Below are positions 19,801-29,348 of a stretch of 64,000 nucleotides of DNA, one piece after another (positions within the stretch are counted from its first letter, which is position 1; every line of letters starts with the position of its first letter). The DNA is from Pelagibaculum spongiae. GTDB lineage: Bacteria; Pseudomonadota; Gammaproteobacteria; Enterobacterales; Pelagibaculaceae. The position numbers and the translations under genes were made by a program. The notes beneath the pieces are model-generated. The model saw nothing but the letters and a program-made list of their open reading frames with translations, did not search any database and had not been told where the DNA came from. The stretch spans positions 51,097-115,096 of the forward strand of contig NZ_QDDL01000013.1 of NCBI RefSeq assembly GCF_003097315.1, given 5' to 3'.

Positions 19801-20319
19801 TGTATTTTGCGCAGCGCCCGCCTGAGAATTATCTTTTCCGTCAGCCGCTTGTTGTAATAATTTGCTCCAGCGCTCGAAAGCATGCTTTTCTTGCCAGCCA
19901 GCAAAAACCGGCTGATCTGATTCGCCGAAAATATCATCATCTGGCAATTCATCTGGCAATAATGGTGTCTGATCTAGCTGCTTATTTAAAAATCGAAAAA
20001 CCAGATCACTGCCCTGCTCAGCAGCTAAATGAAGCAATAGCACACAACTGTGTTTGCAATTTATTCTCACCGGACAACTACAACGTCCAGATAAATACTC
20101 ATCGCTAAAGCTCGCTTGATAAATCTGGGATTCAGAACCTTTGATCTGGCCGGACACTTTTACGTGATAACCGCCCTGACTCATCGAGCAACTAATCACC
20201 ATATTCTGATAGAAATAGTTCAGCGCACGGGCATAGGTTTTTTGACCAAAATGCTCAATTAGCTTTTGCGTCAGTTGCTTACTTATCAATTGAGAGGTAG
20301 ATCCAGAAAATGCAGGCAT
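16879..20319 (-). CDS. SWIM zinc-finger SNF2-family helicase
   Basis: This 1146-residue Swi2/Snf2 ATPase is of the bacterial SWIM-SNF2 type. The SWIM finger C-x-C-x5-C-x-H is at residues 80-90 (CSCPVRINCKH). The helicase core begins at about residue 680 with motif I DDMGLGKTVQT. It continues with the Walker B box LILDESQAIKN (DESQ), LTGTPVENNLQELWSQ, and the C-terminal RecA lobe ending DRAHRIGQ and VFVYRLVAKGTVEEKM. The middle is a long domain of unknown role. Relatives remodel DNA-bound proteins such as RNA polymerase; the exact role here is unknown. Confidence 0.93.
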   Translation of the reverse strand: MPAFSGSTSQLISKQLTQKLIEHFGQKTYARALNYFYQNMVISCSMSQGGYHVKVSGQIKGSESQIYQASFSDEYLSGRCSCPVRINCKHSCVLLLHLAAEQGSDLVFRFLNKQLDQTPLLPDELPDDDIFGESDQPVFAGWQEKHAFERWSKLLQQAADGKDNSQAGAAQNTSSAFELIPGSVRTGKKEYLLYMLTEDFPGDGLGLALASSRKLNNGQHGKAKPLKRISDGLSPYLVSPFDESDRKFFRQMYHDDILQILKPDQPPRLLNRSPDVLFEIAEQARLVLDAEHYPQVTFSDQSIELHVGWSCDEQQKQTPYFCDELKTQIMMVLTDPPLGLTQVDDQCLLSKIQFNFPQEIFDLLMEAPVIPQAFLPQIRQQLKQAGLPQEQLPPDLTYIRSAPKPKLILDTVVAMPGMPVDIAARAKLHFVYGDLQTQIEFLGLADQRIEAEIDGRCYVRASNEEQRAKEWLLKFMQMVEPSHLQQADYQTGDFIAAGLLYPRADQKWLEFFEQVVPQLQDQGWQIEVAADFPYQLLEIDDDAWYGSFSEAQDNWFAMELGFELNGKKIDLMPILASQLQFLPSAERLATMGDKPVSVALGNQQFAKLPASRVRFLITTLLELYDPRGVGVLPSQALVVHEAAQRFGLNFSGGKRLQEIAQSLKDFKKLKNVSVPRTLKAKLRDYQQQGLNWLQFLREMGLSGLLADDMGLGKTVQTLAHILKEKQRLKDTMLPVLVVAPTSLMHNWRRETERFAPSLKVLLHHGSGRERSLESIAQYDLILTTYALVQRDAELLKPQKWQMLILDESQAIKNPLSKAGKAVRELQTDYRICLTGTPVENNLQELWSQFDFLMPGFLGNKKRFAQLYRKPIEKDADFATQQRLVQRIAPFMLRRTKDLVATELPPKTEMIREIELIDKQRDLYETVRSAMQLKVFQEVKNKGLAQSQIMILDAMLKMRQVCCDPSLVKLSAAENVHQSAKLDELTELLEELLSENRKVLIFSQFTSMLAIIERVLHRRKIDFVKITGQTKDRDTPIQQFQNGLASVFLISLKAGGTGLNLTAADTVIHYDPWWNPAVEDQATDRAHRIGQDKPVFVYRLVAKGTVEEKMQAMQQRKRALASGVYSADGKSASALTAEDLKVLFEPM

Positions 20320-20359
20320 TGGCGATCAAACACTAGAAGCTCAGACTGGAGATTATACA

Positions 20360-20386
20360 AAAAAACCCGCCGAAGCGGGTTTTTTC
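20360..20386 (-). terminator. Terminator between sstT and the SNF2 gene
   Basis: The stem ACCCGC/GCGGGT with a CGAA loop is flanked by A and T runs. It is placed right after the sstT stop on the minus strand. Confidence 0.92.
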
Positions 20387-20408
20387 AAAACGTAAAACTC
20401 ATTAGTTT

Positions 20409-21659
20409 TTATGCGGCAGCTTTCTCGGTAACCACTTCAACGCTTTCTGAAGCTTTAGCTGCTGCCTGACAAACCGCTGCAGTAAACAATACGTCAGTTG
20501 AACTATTCAGTGCCGTTTCTGCAGAATCCTGCAATACACCGATGATAAATCCAACCGCTACGACCTGCATTGCCACTTCACTTGGAATACCAAACAGGCC
20601 ACATGCCAAAGGAATTAACAGCAAAGAACCGCCAGCAACACCCGATGCACCACATGCAGATACCGCAGCAATAACGCTCAGCAGTAATGCGGTCGGTAGA
20701 TCAACATCAACGCCAACAGTATGAGCTGCCGCCATGGTTAATACGGTAATCGTGATTGCCGCACCCGCCATGTTAATCGTTGCACCCAGTGGGATAGATA
20801 CTGAATAAGTGTCTTCGTCCAGTTTTAATTTCTTAGCCAGACCCATGTTAACTGGAATATTGGCTGCTGAACTACGGGTGAAGAATGCGGTAACCGCACT
20901 TTCACGTAGGCAGGTAAATACCAGTGGATATGGGTTACGTCGGATCTGACTCCAAACGATAATTGGATTAACGACCAGTGCCATTAATAGCATTGCGCCG
21001 ATTAATACCGACAACAAAGAGGCATAACCCAGCAGTGCACCCATACCAGTGGTAGCCAATGTGTTAGCCACCAGACCAAAAATACCGATAGGCGCAAAAC
21101 GAATCACCAAACGCACAATTGAAGAAACGCTGTGTGCCAGATCGCCAACCATTTCACGGGTCGCTTGCGAGCCATGACGTAGCGCAACACCCAGAGCAAT
21201 CGCCCAAGCCAAAATGCCAATGAAGTTTGCGTTCATCAAAGCACTAATTGGGTTATCCACGATATTGAATAATAAATTACTCAGAACTTGAGTAATGCCT
21301 TCTGGAGGCGTGGTTGTAACATTTGCCGTAGTCAGTGCTAATTCGGTTGGAAATACAAAGCTTAATGCAACTGCAATGAACGAAGCAGATAGTGTGCCGA
21401 CAATATAAAGCTTCAAAATTGGCTTCATATGGGTTTGTTGGCCAGCTTTTTGGTTAGCAATTGCCGAAGCAACTAATACAAATACCAAAATTGGTGCGAC
21501 TGCTTTCAAAGCTTTAACAAACAGGCTTCCCAAAAGCCCGAAAGATTTTGCGGTTTCTGGAGAAATCATCGCAAGTGCTAGACCTGCAATGATGCCAACC
21601 AGTATCTGCAAAACCAGATTTCCCTTGAACATTCGTTCACTTATTGATGCATTAGACAT
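20409..21659 (-). CDS. sstT: Sodium:serine/threonine symporter
   Basis: SstT imports serine and threonine with Na+ (dicarboxylate/cation symporter fold). The sequence carries the family's [22 protein letters not shown], the [10 protein letters not shown] hairpin region and the [16 protein letters not shown] substrate-binding helix. The 416-residue start at 21659 aligns with the usual SstT N-terminus ([18 protein letters not shown]); a longer frame from 21746 would add 29 polar residues. It forms a single transcription unit with a terminator behind it. Confidence 0.95.
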   Translation of the reverse strand: MSNASISERMFKGNLVLQILVGIIAGLALAMISPETAKSFGLLGSLFVKALKAVAPILVFVLVASAIANQKAGQQTHMKPILKLYIVGTLSASFIAVALSFVFPTELALTTANVTTTPPEGITQVLSNLLFNIVDNPISALMNANFIGILAWAIALGVALRHGSQATREMVGDLAHSVSSIVRLVIRFAPIGIFGLVANTLATTGMGALLGYASLLSVLIGAMLLMALVVNPIIVWSQIRRNPYPLVFTCLRESAVTAFFTRSSAANIPVNMGLAKKLKLDEDTYSVSIPLGATINMAGAAITITVLTMAAAHTVGVDVDLPTALLLSVIAAVSACGASGVAGGSLLLIPLACGLFGIPSEVAMQVVAVGFIIGVLQDSAETALNSSTDVLFTAAVCQAAAKASESVEVVTEKAAA

Positions 21660-21859
21660 TTTATAGGCACACCCGTAATAATTTTCTTTAGCCCTGTTCA
21701 GCAGCAACATCTCGCTGCAGGGATCTAGATCTGCATAATTGTTCACAGATTCCGATTAAAAATACCTGAGCTGTTAAACGATAACCCTGACTCACGTCTA
21801 GCCTGTCACATCTTTTGTCTAGCCATTAACATCTTTTTTGTTACCGAAGACTTGATCTC

Positions 21860-22792
21860 ATGCAGTCTTTGCGCCTGAATAGAGCTATTGCTCGCCACCT
21901 ATTCCACAGGCATATGACAACTTCTCAAGATATTTCTATCAAGACTTCTCCACTAATCTCCTGTAGCGAGCTATTGGCTCAATTGGGACATGCTGGACTG
22001 GTGATTATTGATTGCCGCTTTGATCTTGCTGAGCCTCAAGCCAATATTGCTGAGTATCAGAAAAATCACATTCCTGGTGCTCGCTATGCACACCTCGATT
22101 TAGATCTCTCTGCACCAATTGGCGATGGAAAATTAGGTCGCCACCCTCTGCCAGCGCCAAAGCAATTTATTGAAAAGCTGCAAAGCTGGGGCATCGACCA
22201 ATACAGTTCAGTAGTGGTTTATGATCACAGCAGTTGTGCAATGGCCGCAGCCAGAGCTTGGTGGCTTTTAAAACATTACGGAATAGACAATGTTCGCGTG
22301 CTGGAAGGTGGGTTAAAGCAGTGGCAAGCCTGTAATTATCCGCTGGATAATAAAATTCCAACCATTATTCGTAGCAATTGCGCAGGTGTATCGCCCGATG
22401 ACACCATGCTGGTCGAGATGCCGCAGATATTGCAGCAAATTGAAAATCAGCAAAATGAATTACTGCTGGTTGATGCCCGAACCGCTGAACGCTATCGGGG
22501 TGAAGTCGAACCACTGGGGCCAATTGCCGGTCATATTCCTGGCGCCAAAAATCGCCCCTTTCCAGACAATCTCGATCAAGATGGTTTATTTAAAACAGCT
22601 GAAGATCTAAGCACTGCCTTTAATCAATTGCTTGATAGTGAAAAAACAGCAGTATTTTATTGTGGCTCTGGCGTAACTGCTTGCCATAACATTTTAGCCA
22701 GTCAAATTGCCGGTCTACCAATGCCTAAATTGTATAATGGCTCGTGGAGTCAATGGACCAAAATTGAAAATACGCCGATTGAAACATCTTAA
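21860..22792 (+). CDS. Thiosulfate/3-mercaptopyruvate sulfurtransferase
   Basis: This is a tandem rhodanese of the SseA type that transfers sulfur from mercaptopyruvate or thiosulfate. Two rhodanese domains are visible (DCRFDLAEPQ and the HIPGARYAHLDLDL region in the first; VDARTAERYRGE in the second). The catalytic loop CGSGVTA near residue 268 is the mercaptopyruvate-sulfurtransferase form. An ATG at 21914 (MTTSQDIS) gives a more usual 292-residue length and may be the true start. It is divergent from sstT. Confidence 0.92.
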   Translation: MQSLRLNRAIARHLFHRHMTTSQDISIKTSPLISCSELLAQLGHAGLVIIDCRFDLAEPQANIAEYQKNHIPGARYAHLDLDLSAPIGDGKLGRHPLPAPKQFIEKLQSWGIDQYSSVVVYDHSSCAMAAARAWWLLKHYGIDNVRVLEGGLKQWQACNYPLDNKIPTIIRSNCAGVSPDDTMLVEMPQILQQIENQQNELLLVDARTAERYRGEVEPLGPIAGHIPGAKNRPFPDNLDQDGLFKTAEDLSTAFNQLLDSEKTAVFYCGSGVTACHNILASQIAGLPMPKLYNGSWSQWTKIENTPIETS

Positions 22793-22835
22793 TTCTCAAA
22801 TATAAAATGCAAAATATCGGAATAGTCTATTTTGA

Positions 22836-23366
22836 TTACTCCGGTATTTTTTCAATTGTAAATTTTTTGATCTGATACCCGCGATTCTGTAATCGTTCGA
22901 GCCATTTTTTCCAGGTACCAATATAAGACGCTTGTTCAAACAAACCATTGCTTTCACAAAAGTGAGTCACTTCAGCCAATTGAGCTCGTCTTGGGTCATC
23001 TGGCATTAACATCAGCTCTTGGCGATGTAACACCGGCGGATTTTCTCTTTGGCTATAATCGATCAGTTTCAGTGGTTTTATCGGTGGCTGACTTAACGAA
23101 ACAATCATAGCATGCTGTAAACAAGGGAATAAATGCTGCTTGAAATCTTGATATACCAACAGTGAAACTTGCGAAAGGTCAGTCGCTACTTTTGCCAGAT
23201 TCCAGTTTTCAACCCACTCTGCTGGAACTTGATCATTTTCTTTGACTAGCTGCTCTGCTTGACTAATCGCCTGCTGCTGATCTGCGGTTAAACAAGTTAA
23301 TGCAGAGCGATGAATATAATGCACCTTCCCCAATACTCTGCCTGCGATTACTTTATTCTTTGCCAT
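22836..23366 (-). CDS. Stand-alone domain resembling part of the DNA-phosphorothioation-associated putative methyltransferases
   Basis: The 176-residue protein has the pattern GKVHYIHRSAL near the N-terminus, then VYQDF, DYSQRENPPVLHRQE, and a closing SYIGTWKKWLERLQNRGY. From memory, the same order (GK..YVHRSAL, NPPILHRKE, IGTRRGWEALL) occurs in proteins annotated as DNA phosphorothioation-associated putative methyltransferases, which also carry an S-adenosylmethionine-binding part. That part is absent here, as are dnd genes in this window. Function is unknown. It is convergent with the sulfurtransferase gene. Confidence 0.6.
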   Translation of the reverse strand: MAKNKVIAGRVLGKVHYIHRSALTCLTADQQQAISQAEQLVKENDQVPAEWVENWNLAKVATDLSQVSLLVYQDFKQHLFPCLQHAMIVSLSQPPIKPLKLIDYSQRENPPVLHRQELMLMPDDPRRAQLAEVTHFCESNGLFEQASYIGTWKKWLERLQNRGYQIKKFTIEKIPE

Positions 23367-23472
23367 CTACCTTCTCTGCTATTAATTTAACTGGTTATTC
23401 ATACAACCTGCGATTAATTCAAAATCATGCCAGCGCTTTATAGCTCTGGCATGATTTTCAATACTTAATATT

Positions 23473-24033
23473 TCAAGCAGCTTTTAGCTTGTGCAACAGT
23501 TGCTCAGTATCCGTTACTTCTGCATAAGCAAAACCTAATGCCGCCATATAAGCATTATGAACTTGCTCAGCTGCAACTACTTGGCCATTAATTTCTAAAT
23601 CACGGCTGGCACAAGCATCTTGAGGAACAATGCAAGAGAAACCAAAATCAGATGCCGCTCTAACGGCCGCATCAATACACATATGGCTCATCGCACCAAC
23701 AATGACTAGCTCTTCAATATTCTTTTGCTGCAAAATTTGTTGCAAGTTGGTGTTTAAGAATGCATTTACAGTAGTTTTCCTAACAACATCCTCTCCTGCA
23801 ATCGGTTTTACTTGATGATGAATTTCTGCACCTTGGGAGCCGATGGTAAAAAATGGTGCATCATCTGATTCAAACTCATGGTAAACATGAATAACCGGCT
23901 GATTTGACGAACGAAATTGACTCAATAGCTGCTGAGTATTTTCTGTTGCTTGTTCAATTTTATGCAGCGGCCACTTGCCTGATGGGTAGTAATCATTCTG
24001 TAAATCAATAACTAACAATGCCTGACGTTTCAT
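23473..24033 (-). CDS. Cysteine hydrolase of the isochorismatase fold
   Basis: The 186-residue product shows the Asp-Lys-Cys triad of the family: Asp10 in LLVIDLQNDYYP, Lys86 in VVRKTTVNAF and Cys119 in GAMSHMCIDAA. Such enzymes hydrolyse amides or vinyl ethers (nicotinamidase-like); the substrate cannot be read from the sequence. It is transcribed divergently from a GlxA-type regulator 133 bases away, a common pairing in which the regulator controls the hydrolase. Confidence 0.92.
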   Translation of the reverse strand: MKRQALLVIDLQNDYYPSGKWPLHKIEQATENTQQLLSQFRSSNQPVIHVYHEFESDDAPFFTIGSQGAEIHHQVKPIAGEDVVRKTTVNAFLNTNLQQILQQKNIEELVIVGAMSHMCIDAAVRAASDFGFSCIVPQDACASRDLEINGQVVAAEQVHNAYMAALGFAYAEVTDTEQLLHKLKAA

Positions 24034-24166
24034 GTCTCACTCCAAAAATCAACAATTTCCAGCTTCATGCTTCGCAAGCAGTGCGGCTGATCTGCGGACT
24101 ATTATTGATCACAGCGGCAATCTATACTGCTGTCATATTTGACACATTTAAGGTCATAACAGACAA

Positions 24167-25141
24167 ATGACATCTGTAAAAGCATCCGTAATTGACGAGA
24201 CAACTCATCAGGTCGTGATACAAATAGTCAATTATCCGCAAGCAATGCAATCGGCCGTTAGCGGCCTAGATGAGCTGTTCCAAATGGCGAACCGTTTTAG
24301 CCATCCGGTGGTATTTTCATGTGAATTTGTCAATTCATCACACATTGCAAATCCGTTTATTAAAGCCAACTATTCACGATCGACACCTTTATCAGCATTA
24401 GTCGTTCCACCTAGCATCGGTGAAAGCTATTACTTGCAACCAGAAAACAATCTGCTGGATTACATAAGAGATGCTCACAGTAATGGTTCCATTATCTGCT
24501 CGGCTTGCGCCGGTGCATTTATTGTCGCGGCTTGCGGGTTAGCAGATCAGCGACAAGTAACTACCCACTGGGGATTGGCTGATATTTTTCGACAAAAGTT
24601 TACCCAGTGCCAACTCGATACCAATCAGATATTAATCAATGATGGTGATTTAATTACTGCCGGTGGATTAATGTCGTGGCTTGATCTTGGGCTAGAGCTG
24701 GTTGCGCAGTTTGCGGGATCAGCCTGCATGCGCCAACTGGGTAAATTTATGATTGTCGATACCGGTGCCCGCCAGCAGCGGTACTATCAGAGCTTCACCC
24801 CCTCTTTCACTCATGGCGACGAGTTAGTATTAAATGCTCAGCACCACTTACAAAAACACTTCAACAACACCATATTAATCAGTGAACTAGCCAGCATTTT
24901 TCATACCACTGAACGAACATTACTTCGACGATTCAGCAAAGCAACTACCCTCACGCCTCTGGCTTACTTACAAAGAGTCAGAGTACAAAAAGCGTGCGAT
25001 TTAATTGAAAATAGTAGCGAGGCAATTGAACAAATTGCACTTCAAGTCGGCTATCAAGACAGTTCTTCTTTCCGTAAAATTTTTCAAAAAATTATTGGGT
25101 TAACACCGGGAGAATTCAAAGCTAGATTTGTTAAAAGTTAG
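24167..25141 (+). CDS. GlxA-family transcriptional regulator (DJ-1/PfpI domain plus AraC HTH)
   Basis: Residues 1-190 form a DJ-1/PfpI-like amidotransferase-type domain with the nucleophile-elbow region IICSACAGAFIVAACGLAD. Residues about 215-320 are an AraC helix-turn-helix pair (ISELASIFHTTERTLLRRF and the IEQIALQVGYQDSSSFRKIFQ region ending LTPGEFKARF). It probably regulates the divergent isochorismatase-fold gene. Confidence 0.94.
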   Translation: MTSVKASVIDETTHQVVIQIVNYPQAMQSAVSGLDELFQMANRFSHPVVFSCEFVNSSHIANPFIKANYSRSTPLSALVVPPSIGESYYLQPENNLLDYIRDAHSNGSIICSACAGAFIVAACGLADQRQVTTHWGLADIFRQKFTQCQLDTNQILINDGDLITAGGLMSWLDLGLELVAQFAGSACMRQLGKFMIVDTGARQQRYYQSFTPSFTHGDELVLNAQHHLQKHFNNTILISELASIFHTTERTLLRRFSKATTLTPLAYLQRVRVQKACDLIENSSEAIEQIALQVGYQDSSSFRKIFQKIIGLTPGEFKARFVKS

Positions 25142-25173
25142 GTGTATCTACAGGCTCTCCTAAACAACTTCAA

Positions 25174-27591
25174 TTACTTAATTACAACCAAGCGACTCGC
25201 CTGCCGATAATGAATTTTCCAGCCAATCCACTTGGGTAACTCCCATCTAGCAGGGTCTTTTTTTCGGCTACCGGTAATTTTTTCAATAACAACTGTTTTG
25301 GTTACTATCTGATAACTAACTTTTAATTGCAACTCGGCCAGCACCAACCTTAACGGATAATTTTGTTGGAATTTTTCTTGTTGCCAATTGGTAATCCCCG
25401 GGAAAACAAAATCAGCCGAATCAAATAACCGTAAATCTTCAAGCGATTCAATTTCCAAATCAACTAGCTGACCTAACAACCAACTCTGGGCGGCTTCGGC
25501 GATTTCTAATGGCAACAAATGATCATTAATTAATGGAGCATCCAATTTGGGAAAATCATCACTATCGATGGCTCGCCATAATTGCCAGCCAGCAATATCT
25601 ATTTGTAACTGATCAAACAAACCCGGCAATAGTTTATTGCGCTGTATTAACTGCAAAAGTGCTTGTCGAGCCAAAACACCTTTAGGCTCAATCAGGCTTT
25701 GTTCAATAATTCGATTGGCCAATAATCGATCAACCTTTAACCACAATTTTCCTTTTTCAAGACTGGCATTACCTGGCGCAATTTCGCCGACATCGGCTTG
25801 AGATAATTGCTTCAATGTCACCGATGCCATGCAACTGGCAATCGTCAAAGCTTGCCGAGTGCCTTTACCAGCAATCGCAAAGTCATCAAAAACAATCGCC
25901 GCCTCATCGGTTTCGGCAAAGCGCGACTCTCTAGCGGGTGATACTTCGCAATAACCATTACCCAGCGCTTGGCGTCTTTTAGTCCGCCGAACAAAGCATA
26001 ATTCCGGTTTAGCCTTAATCACTGCATTTAGCCATTGCTGCCGATCAAAATCGAGTGTTTTAGGAATCGCTGGTAAAGCAAGCTGCTGACGGATTTGCCT
26101 CGCAAGCAACCGAGCTTCTTTAATCGCGGTTAAATCGGCATTGGCTTCATCTGGAATTAACTTACCATCGCTACGTAATAATAAAATCAGCGTGGTCGCA
26201 TCGCAGCTATGAGGCTGCCACTGTTGCAGAACTTGTAATTGATGTTGCTCTTTGGGCAGTTGCCACAGCCGCTGCTGAACCGATAAAGCTGCGACCAAAT
26301 CGACCATCGCGCCTTGTAATTCTGGCGTTGGCATCGTCGAAATTAAATGGGCAAATAAGCTATCAATGGGCAATGGAAAAATGATTTTTCCATGTTGAGT
26401 AATCTTAGATTGGTCATCAAGCGCATTCATTTGTTGCAGCTGTAATGCAGCCATTTCTAGCTGTTTAGGTTTCGGCGAATCAATAAATTGCAATTCGGCT
26501 AGAGACTCACCACAACACGCGCTGGCTAGCATCATTTCTGCTAGTTCTTCTCGCAATATTTCCGGCAAACCATGGGCAGCCAGCGGTGCATGTTCACCCC
26601 ACAAGCGAAATACTCGCCCGGGCTGTGTCCGACCAGCCCGACCTTTCCGCTGCTCAGTACTGGCTTGGCTAATCGCTTGCAAGCCCAATACAGTTCGGCC
26701 ATTACGCTGGTGTGTTTGCCGCTCTAAACCGCAATCAATCACACTGGTAATGCCGGGAATCGTCAGCGATGTTTCAGCAACATTGGTCGCTAGAATGATT
26801 CTGGGTAGATCAGCTGTTGCTGGTGTGCTTAATGCCGCCATTCGCATGACCGGATCAACCGAGGCATACAGCGGAATCACAGAAACTTGTTCTTTATAGC
26901 GAGCATTTAATTGCTGCTGCAGTTGAGTAATTTCTTTACGACCGGGTAAAAAAACCAGAACATTGCCATCTTTAAATTCCAGTGCTTTTTCTATTGCAGT
27001 AAAAACCATTTGCCGCAGACTGGTTAAATCGGGCATGGCTCGGCTATCTTGCGCCAAATACTGACTAGTCACCGGGTATTGCCGACCTTTGGCGGTAATT
27101 AAATCAGCCGATAAATAATCTTGCAGCCTAGCTGCTGACAAAGTCGCCGAGGTCACAATCAACCGACAGCGCTGTTCTTTTTTTAACAGTGCCAACAACA
27201 AGTCGGTATCAATACACCGCTCATGAAACTCATCCAGAATTACCGTATCAAATTGCTTCAGCTCACCCTTCATCTGCCAGCGTAGCGCCACCCCCGGAGT
27301 GACAAAAACCACTTCCGTATTGGCGGTGATTTTCTGCTCGAAACGAATCGCATAACCAATCTTGTCACCCACCGCAGCATTCACGGTTTTTGACAAAAAC
27401 TCCGCCAGTGCGACACAAGCCAGCCGACGCGGCTGAACCACCAACACTTTTTGCCCCAGCGCAGCAGCCCATAACGGTAAGCGAGTAGACTTACCCGAGC
27501 CAGTTTCTGCAGCGACTACCAGATGATTTAATGAGATTTTTTCAAGAAACTCGGCTTTAACCGAATCAATCGGAAGAGAAACTGAAGGCAT
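25174..27591 (-). CDS. hrpB: ATP-dependent RNA helicase HrpB
   Basis: HrpB is a DExH-box helicase of the DEAH/RHA type. Motif I AAETGSGKSTRLPLW is at residues 27-41, motif II DEFHER near 120, motif III SATLSA, motif V ATNVAETSLTIPG and motif VI QRKGRAGRTQPGRVFRLW. The HrpB-specific C-terminal domain ends with WQEKFQQNYPLRL and DPARWELPKW. Length is 805 residues. It is a single gene. Confidence 0.95.
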   Translation of the reverse strand: MPSVSLPIDSVKAEFLEKISLNHLVVAAETGSGKSTRLPLWAAALGQKVLVVQPRRLACVALAEFLSKTVNAAVGDKIGYAIRFEQKITANTEVVFVTPGVALRWQMKGELKQFDTVILDEFHERCIDTDLLLALLKKEQRCRLIVTSATLSAARLQDYLSADLITAKGRQYPVTSQYLAQDSRAMPDLTSLRQMVFTAIEKALEFKDGNVLVFLPGRKEITQLQQQLNARYKEQVSVIPLYASVDPVMRMAALSTPATADLPRIILATNVAETSLTIPGITSVIDCGLERQTHQRNGRTVLGLQAISQASTEQRKGRAGRTQPGRVFRLWGEHAPLAAHGLPEILREELAEMMLASACCGESLAELQFIDSPKPKQLEMAALQLQQMNALDDQSKITQHGKIIFPLPIDSLFAHLISTMPTPELQGAMVDLVAALSVQQRLWQLPKEQHQLQVLQQWQPHSCDATTLILLLRSDGKLIPDEANADLTAIKEARLLARQIRQQLALPAIPKTLDFDRQQWLNAVIKAKPELCFVRRTKRRQALGNGYCEVSPARESRFAETDEAAIVFDDFAIAGKGTRQALTIASCMASVTLKQLSQADVGEIAPGNASLEKGKLWLKVDRLLANRIIEQSLIEPKGVLARQALLQLIQRNKLLPGLFDQLQIDIAGWQLWRAIDSDDFPKLDAPLINDHLLPLEIAEAAQSWLLGQLVDLEIESLEDLRLFDSADFVFPGITNWQQEKFQQNYPLRLVLAELQLKVSYQIVTKTVVIEKITGSRKKDPARWELPKWIGWKIHYRQASRLVVIK

Positions 27592-28054
27592 GAAACAAGC
27601 AAGACCTGAGGCAATTATCGGTTTGCTATTGTCGTTGCAATGAAGGGCTGAAGCAAGTGATGGCGCATCGCTCGATATTCCTTGAAACAGCTTGCATTAT
27701 TAGGGCTGCGAGGAAATGGGTATTTTACAAACAGCTGATAATTTAAACCTCGCGTTTTTTCGTAAGCATTGAAAGTATTGTGAACAGCATGCTTTTTATT
27801 TAAATGCTATTCCTTCTTTCGGGAGAATTTCCTTTTGGATAGCCTGATTCGTCAGGCAGAAAAAACAAAACATCACAAAACATCATGCCACCCATAAACT
27901 TAACTATATCCTAATCAAGAAATCTAATGACTAGGCTAACTGAAAAAGCTGGCATTCGACGCGATTGCGGCAACCGCTTTCTTCGTTTCGAATGCGATTA
28001 TACTGAATTGATGCCACGACGAAAACCAGATTAGCTCCGGTTATTTAAATTACA
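27592..28054. other. Non-coding, hairpin-rich gap
   Basis: No gene is seen. A perfect hairpin GCCTGA-TTCG-TCAGGC lies at 27842-27857. A second structure at 27952-27995 has perfect 8-base arms (GCATTCGA/TCGAATGC) enclosing an inner GCGG-CAA-CCGC hairpin. Confidence 0.65.
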
Positions 28055-28127
28055 TCTGATTTTAAAGATTCTAGATTTAAACCCACTCAATCAAAACGAC
28101 TATCAAGAGGGTGGTTGTTTCCCAAGT
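28055..28127 (+). repeat. Left copy of the direct repeat flanking the transposase
   Basis: About 70 bases that recur at 29349-29417 in the same orientation. It contains a hairpin CCACTC (28083-28088) with GGGTGG (28109-28114). The repeat overlaps the last codons and stop of the transposase gene. Confidence 0.8.
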
Positions 28128-29209
28128 GCTTGTGCTTGCTGTCGCCAAGCCTCGGTTTGTTGCTTGACTCGATCACGAAATTGTTTGAGGTTCAGCGCAT
28201 TACCCATTGCGTGGGCAAACTGTCGCGCACTGGCCATCACAGTGCTGCGACCGCTCATGGCAGATGCCCACCAGCGTGCATCAGTCTCAATTTGTAATCG
28301 TTCAAAAATTGGCGGCAAACTATTATCCATGTAATGTTTTTTGTTCGTTCGTGCCATGCGAGCGCTGGCATCAACCAATTCTAAATAATCCTTTAATTTA
28401 AATGGCAGCGGATGAATTTTATCTTTGATATTAATGCTAGATTTGGTTTTGCTATTAACAAAAGGTTTTAATCGGGCGAAATTATAATCGTAGCGACGCT
28501 GATTATTTGTTTTTCGACTTTTCTTTCTACGATGATTATTGACGGGTAATTCAGTTTCGACCCGAGCTTGCACTGAAGTGTAATCCGATGTTTCTGGCGT
28601 TTGTGCAATACCGGCGCGAAGCGGATTCAGGTCGACATAGGCCATGCAGGTGAGCAAGGCCTGCTCATCCAAAAGGGCTTGTGCTTTAAAGCGGCCTTCC
28701 CAGAATCGACCACTACATTGGTCTTCAGCGTTTGCCATACGTGCTAACGGCTCATTAATTGAGCGCATAAACCAGCTAATGGAATATAATCGCTCGCGGT
28801 AAATAGTATCAGCTGTTTCTTCAACCCATTGAATTTGTATTTGAGTCAGCGCGTGAAATTTGTCAGGATCAAGATAATCTTTAACCCATGGATGTGCTTC
28901 GAATACCTTGCAGTATTGCAACAACACCTGCTTGATATTCCAATTTTTCGCGCGCTCCACATCTACATACACCACCAGATGATAGTGGTTGGACATCACG
29001 GCGTAAGCTGCAATATCGACGGCGAACGCTTGGCTGAGTCGGTCAATTCGGTCGACAATCCACTGGCGGCGGTGGTCGTAATTTTTACGGTGCTTTTTGA
29101 GTAGTGTTGGATCTTCACCGCATAGCCACCCACGGCGTACGCAGCGACTTACTACATGTAGAAACGGATTTTCTTTTGGGTCATAGAGAATGGCTCTGGG
29201 TGCCGGCAT
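28103..29209 (-). CDS. REP-associated tyrosine transposase-like protein (Y1 HUH family)
   Basis: The 368-residue protein is related to the TnpA-REP / IS200-IS605 single-strand transposases. It has the HUH pair in SNHYHLVVY (His 75 and His 77) and the RAYT hallmark YVDLNPLRAG, preceded by CSGRFWEGRFKAQAL. The C-terminal 130 residues are basic and family-specific. RAYT proteins are usually domesticated and act on REP hairpins; here both ends of the gene carry a similar hairpin-bearing direct repeat. ATG GTGTT... initiation on the minus strand at 29209 gives MPAPRAILYDP. Confidence 0.9.
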   Translation of the reverse strand: MPAPRAILYDPKENPFLHVVSRCVRRGWLCGEDPTLLKKHRKNYDHRRQWIVDRIDRLSQAFAVDIAAYAVMSNHYHLVVYVDVERAKNWNIKQVLLQYCKVFEAHPWVKDYLDPDKFHALTQIQIQWVEETADTIYRERLYSISWFMRSINEPLARMANAEDQCSGRFWEGRFKAQALLDEQALLTCMAYVDLNPLRAGIAQTPETSDYTSVQARVETELPVNNHRRKKSRKTNNQRRYDYNFARLKPFVNSKTKSSINIKDKIHPLPFKLKDYLELVDASARMARTNKKHYMDNSLPPIFERLQIETDARWWASAMSGRSTVMASARQFAHAMGNALNLKQFRDRVKQQTEAWRQQAQALGKQPPS

Positions 29210-29348
29210 GGTGTTAAAAAGACAACTTTTTCAAGTGCCGCTCCTGCAAACTTCAACGGTTGTAGGAGATTAAACCAGTTACAACCGCATGAGAAATTGA
29301 ATATTTTTTGGTGGGTATAAAAAATATCTTGGGTGGCGTCATTGTTTG

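Noticed and set aside
19644..20108. 154-codon frame opposite the SNF2 gene
   Set aside because: Lies inside a confidently assigned helicase gene and matches no family.
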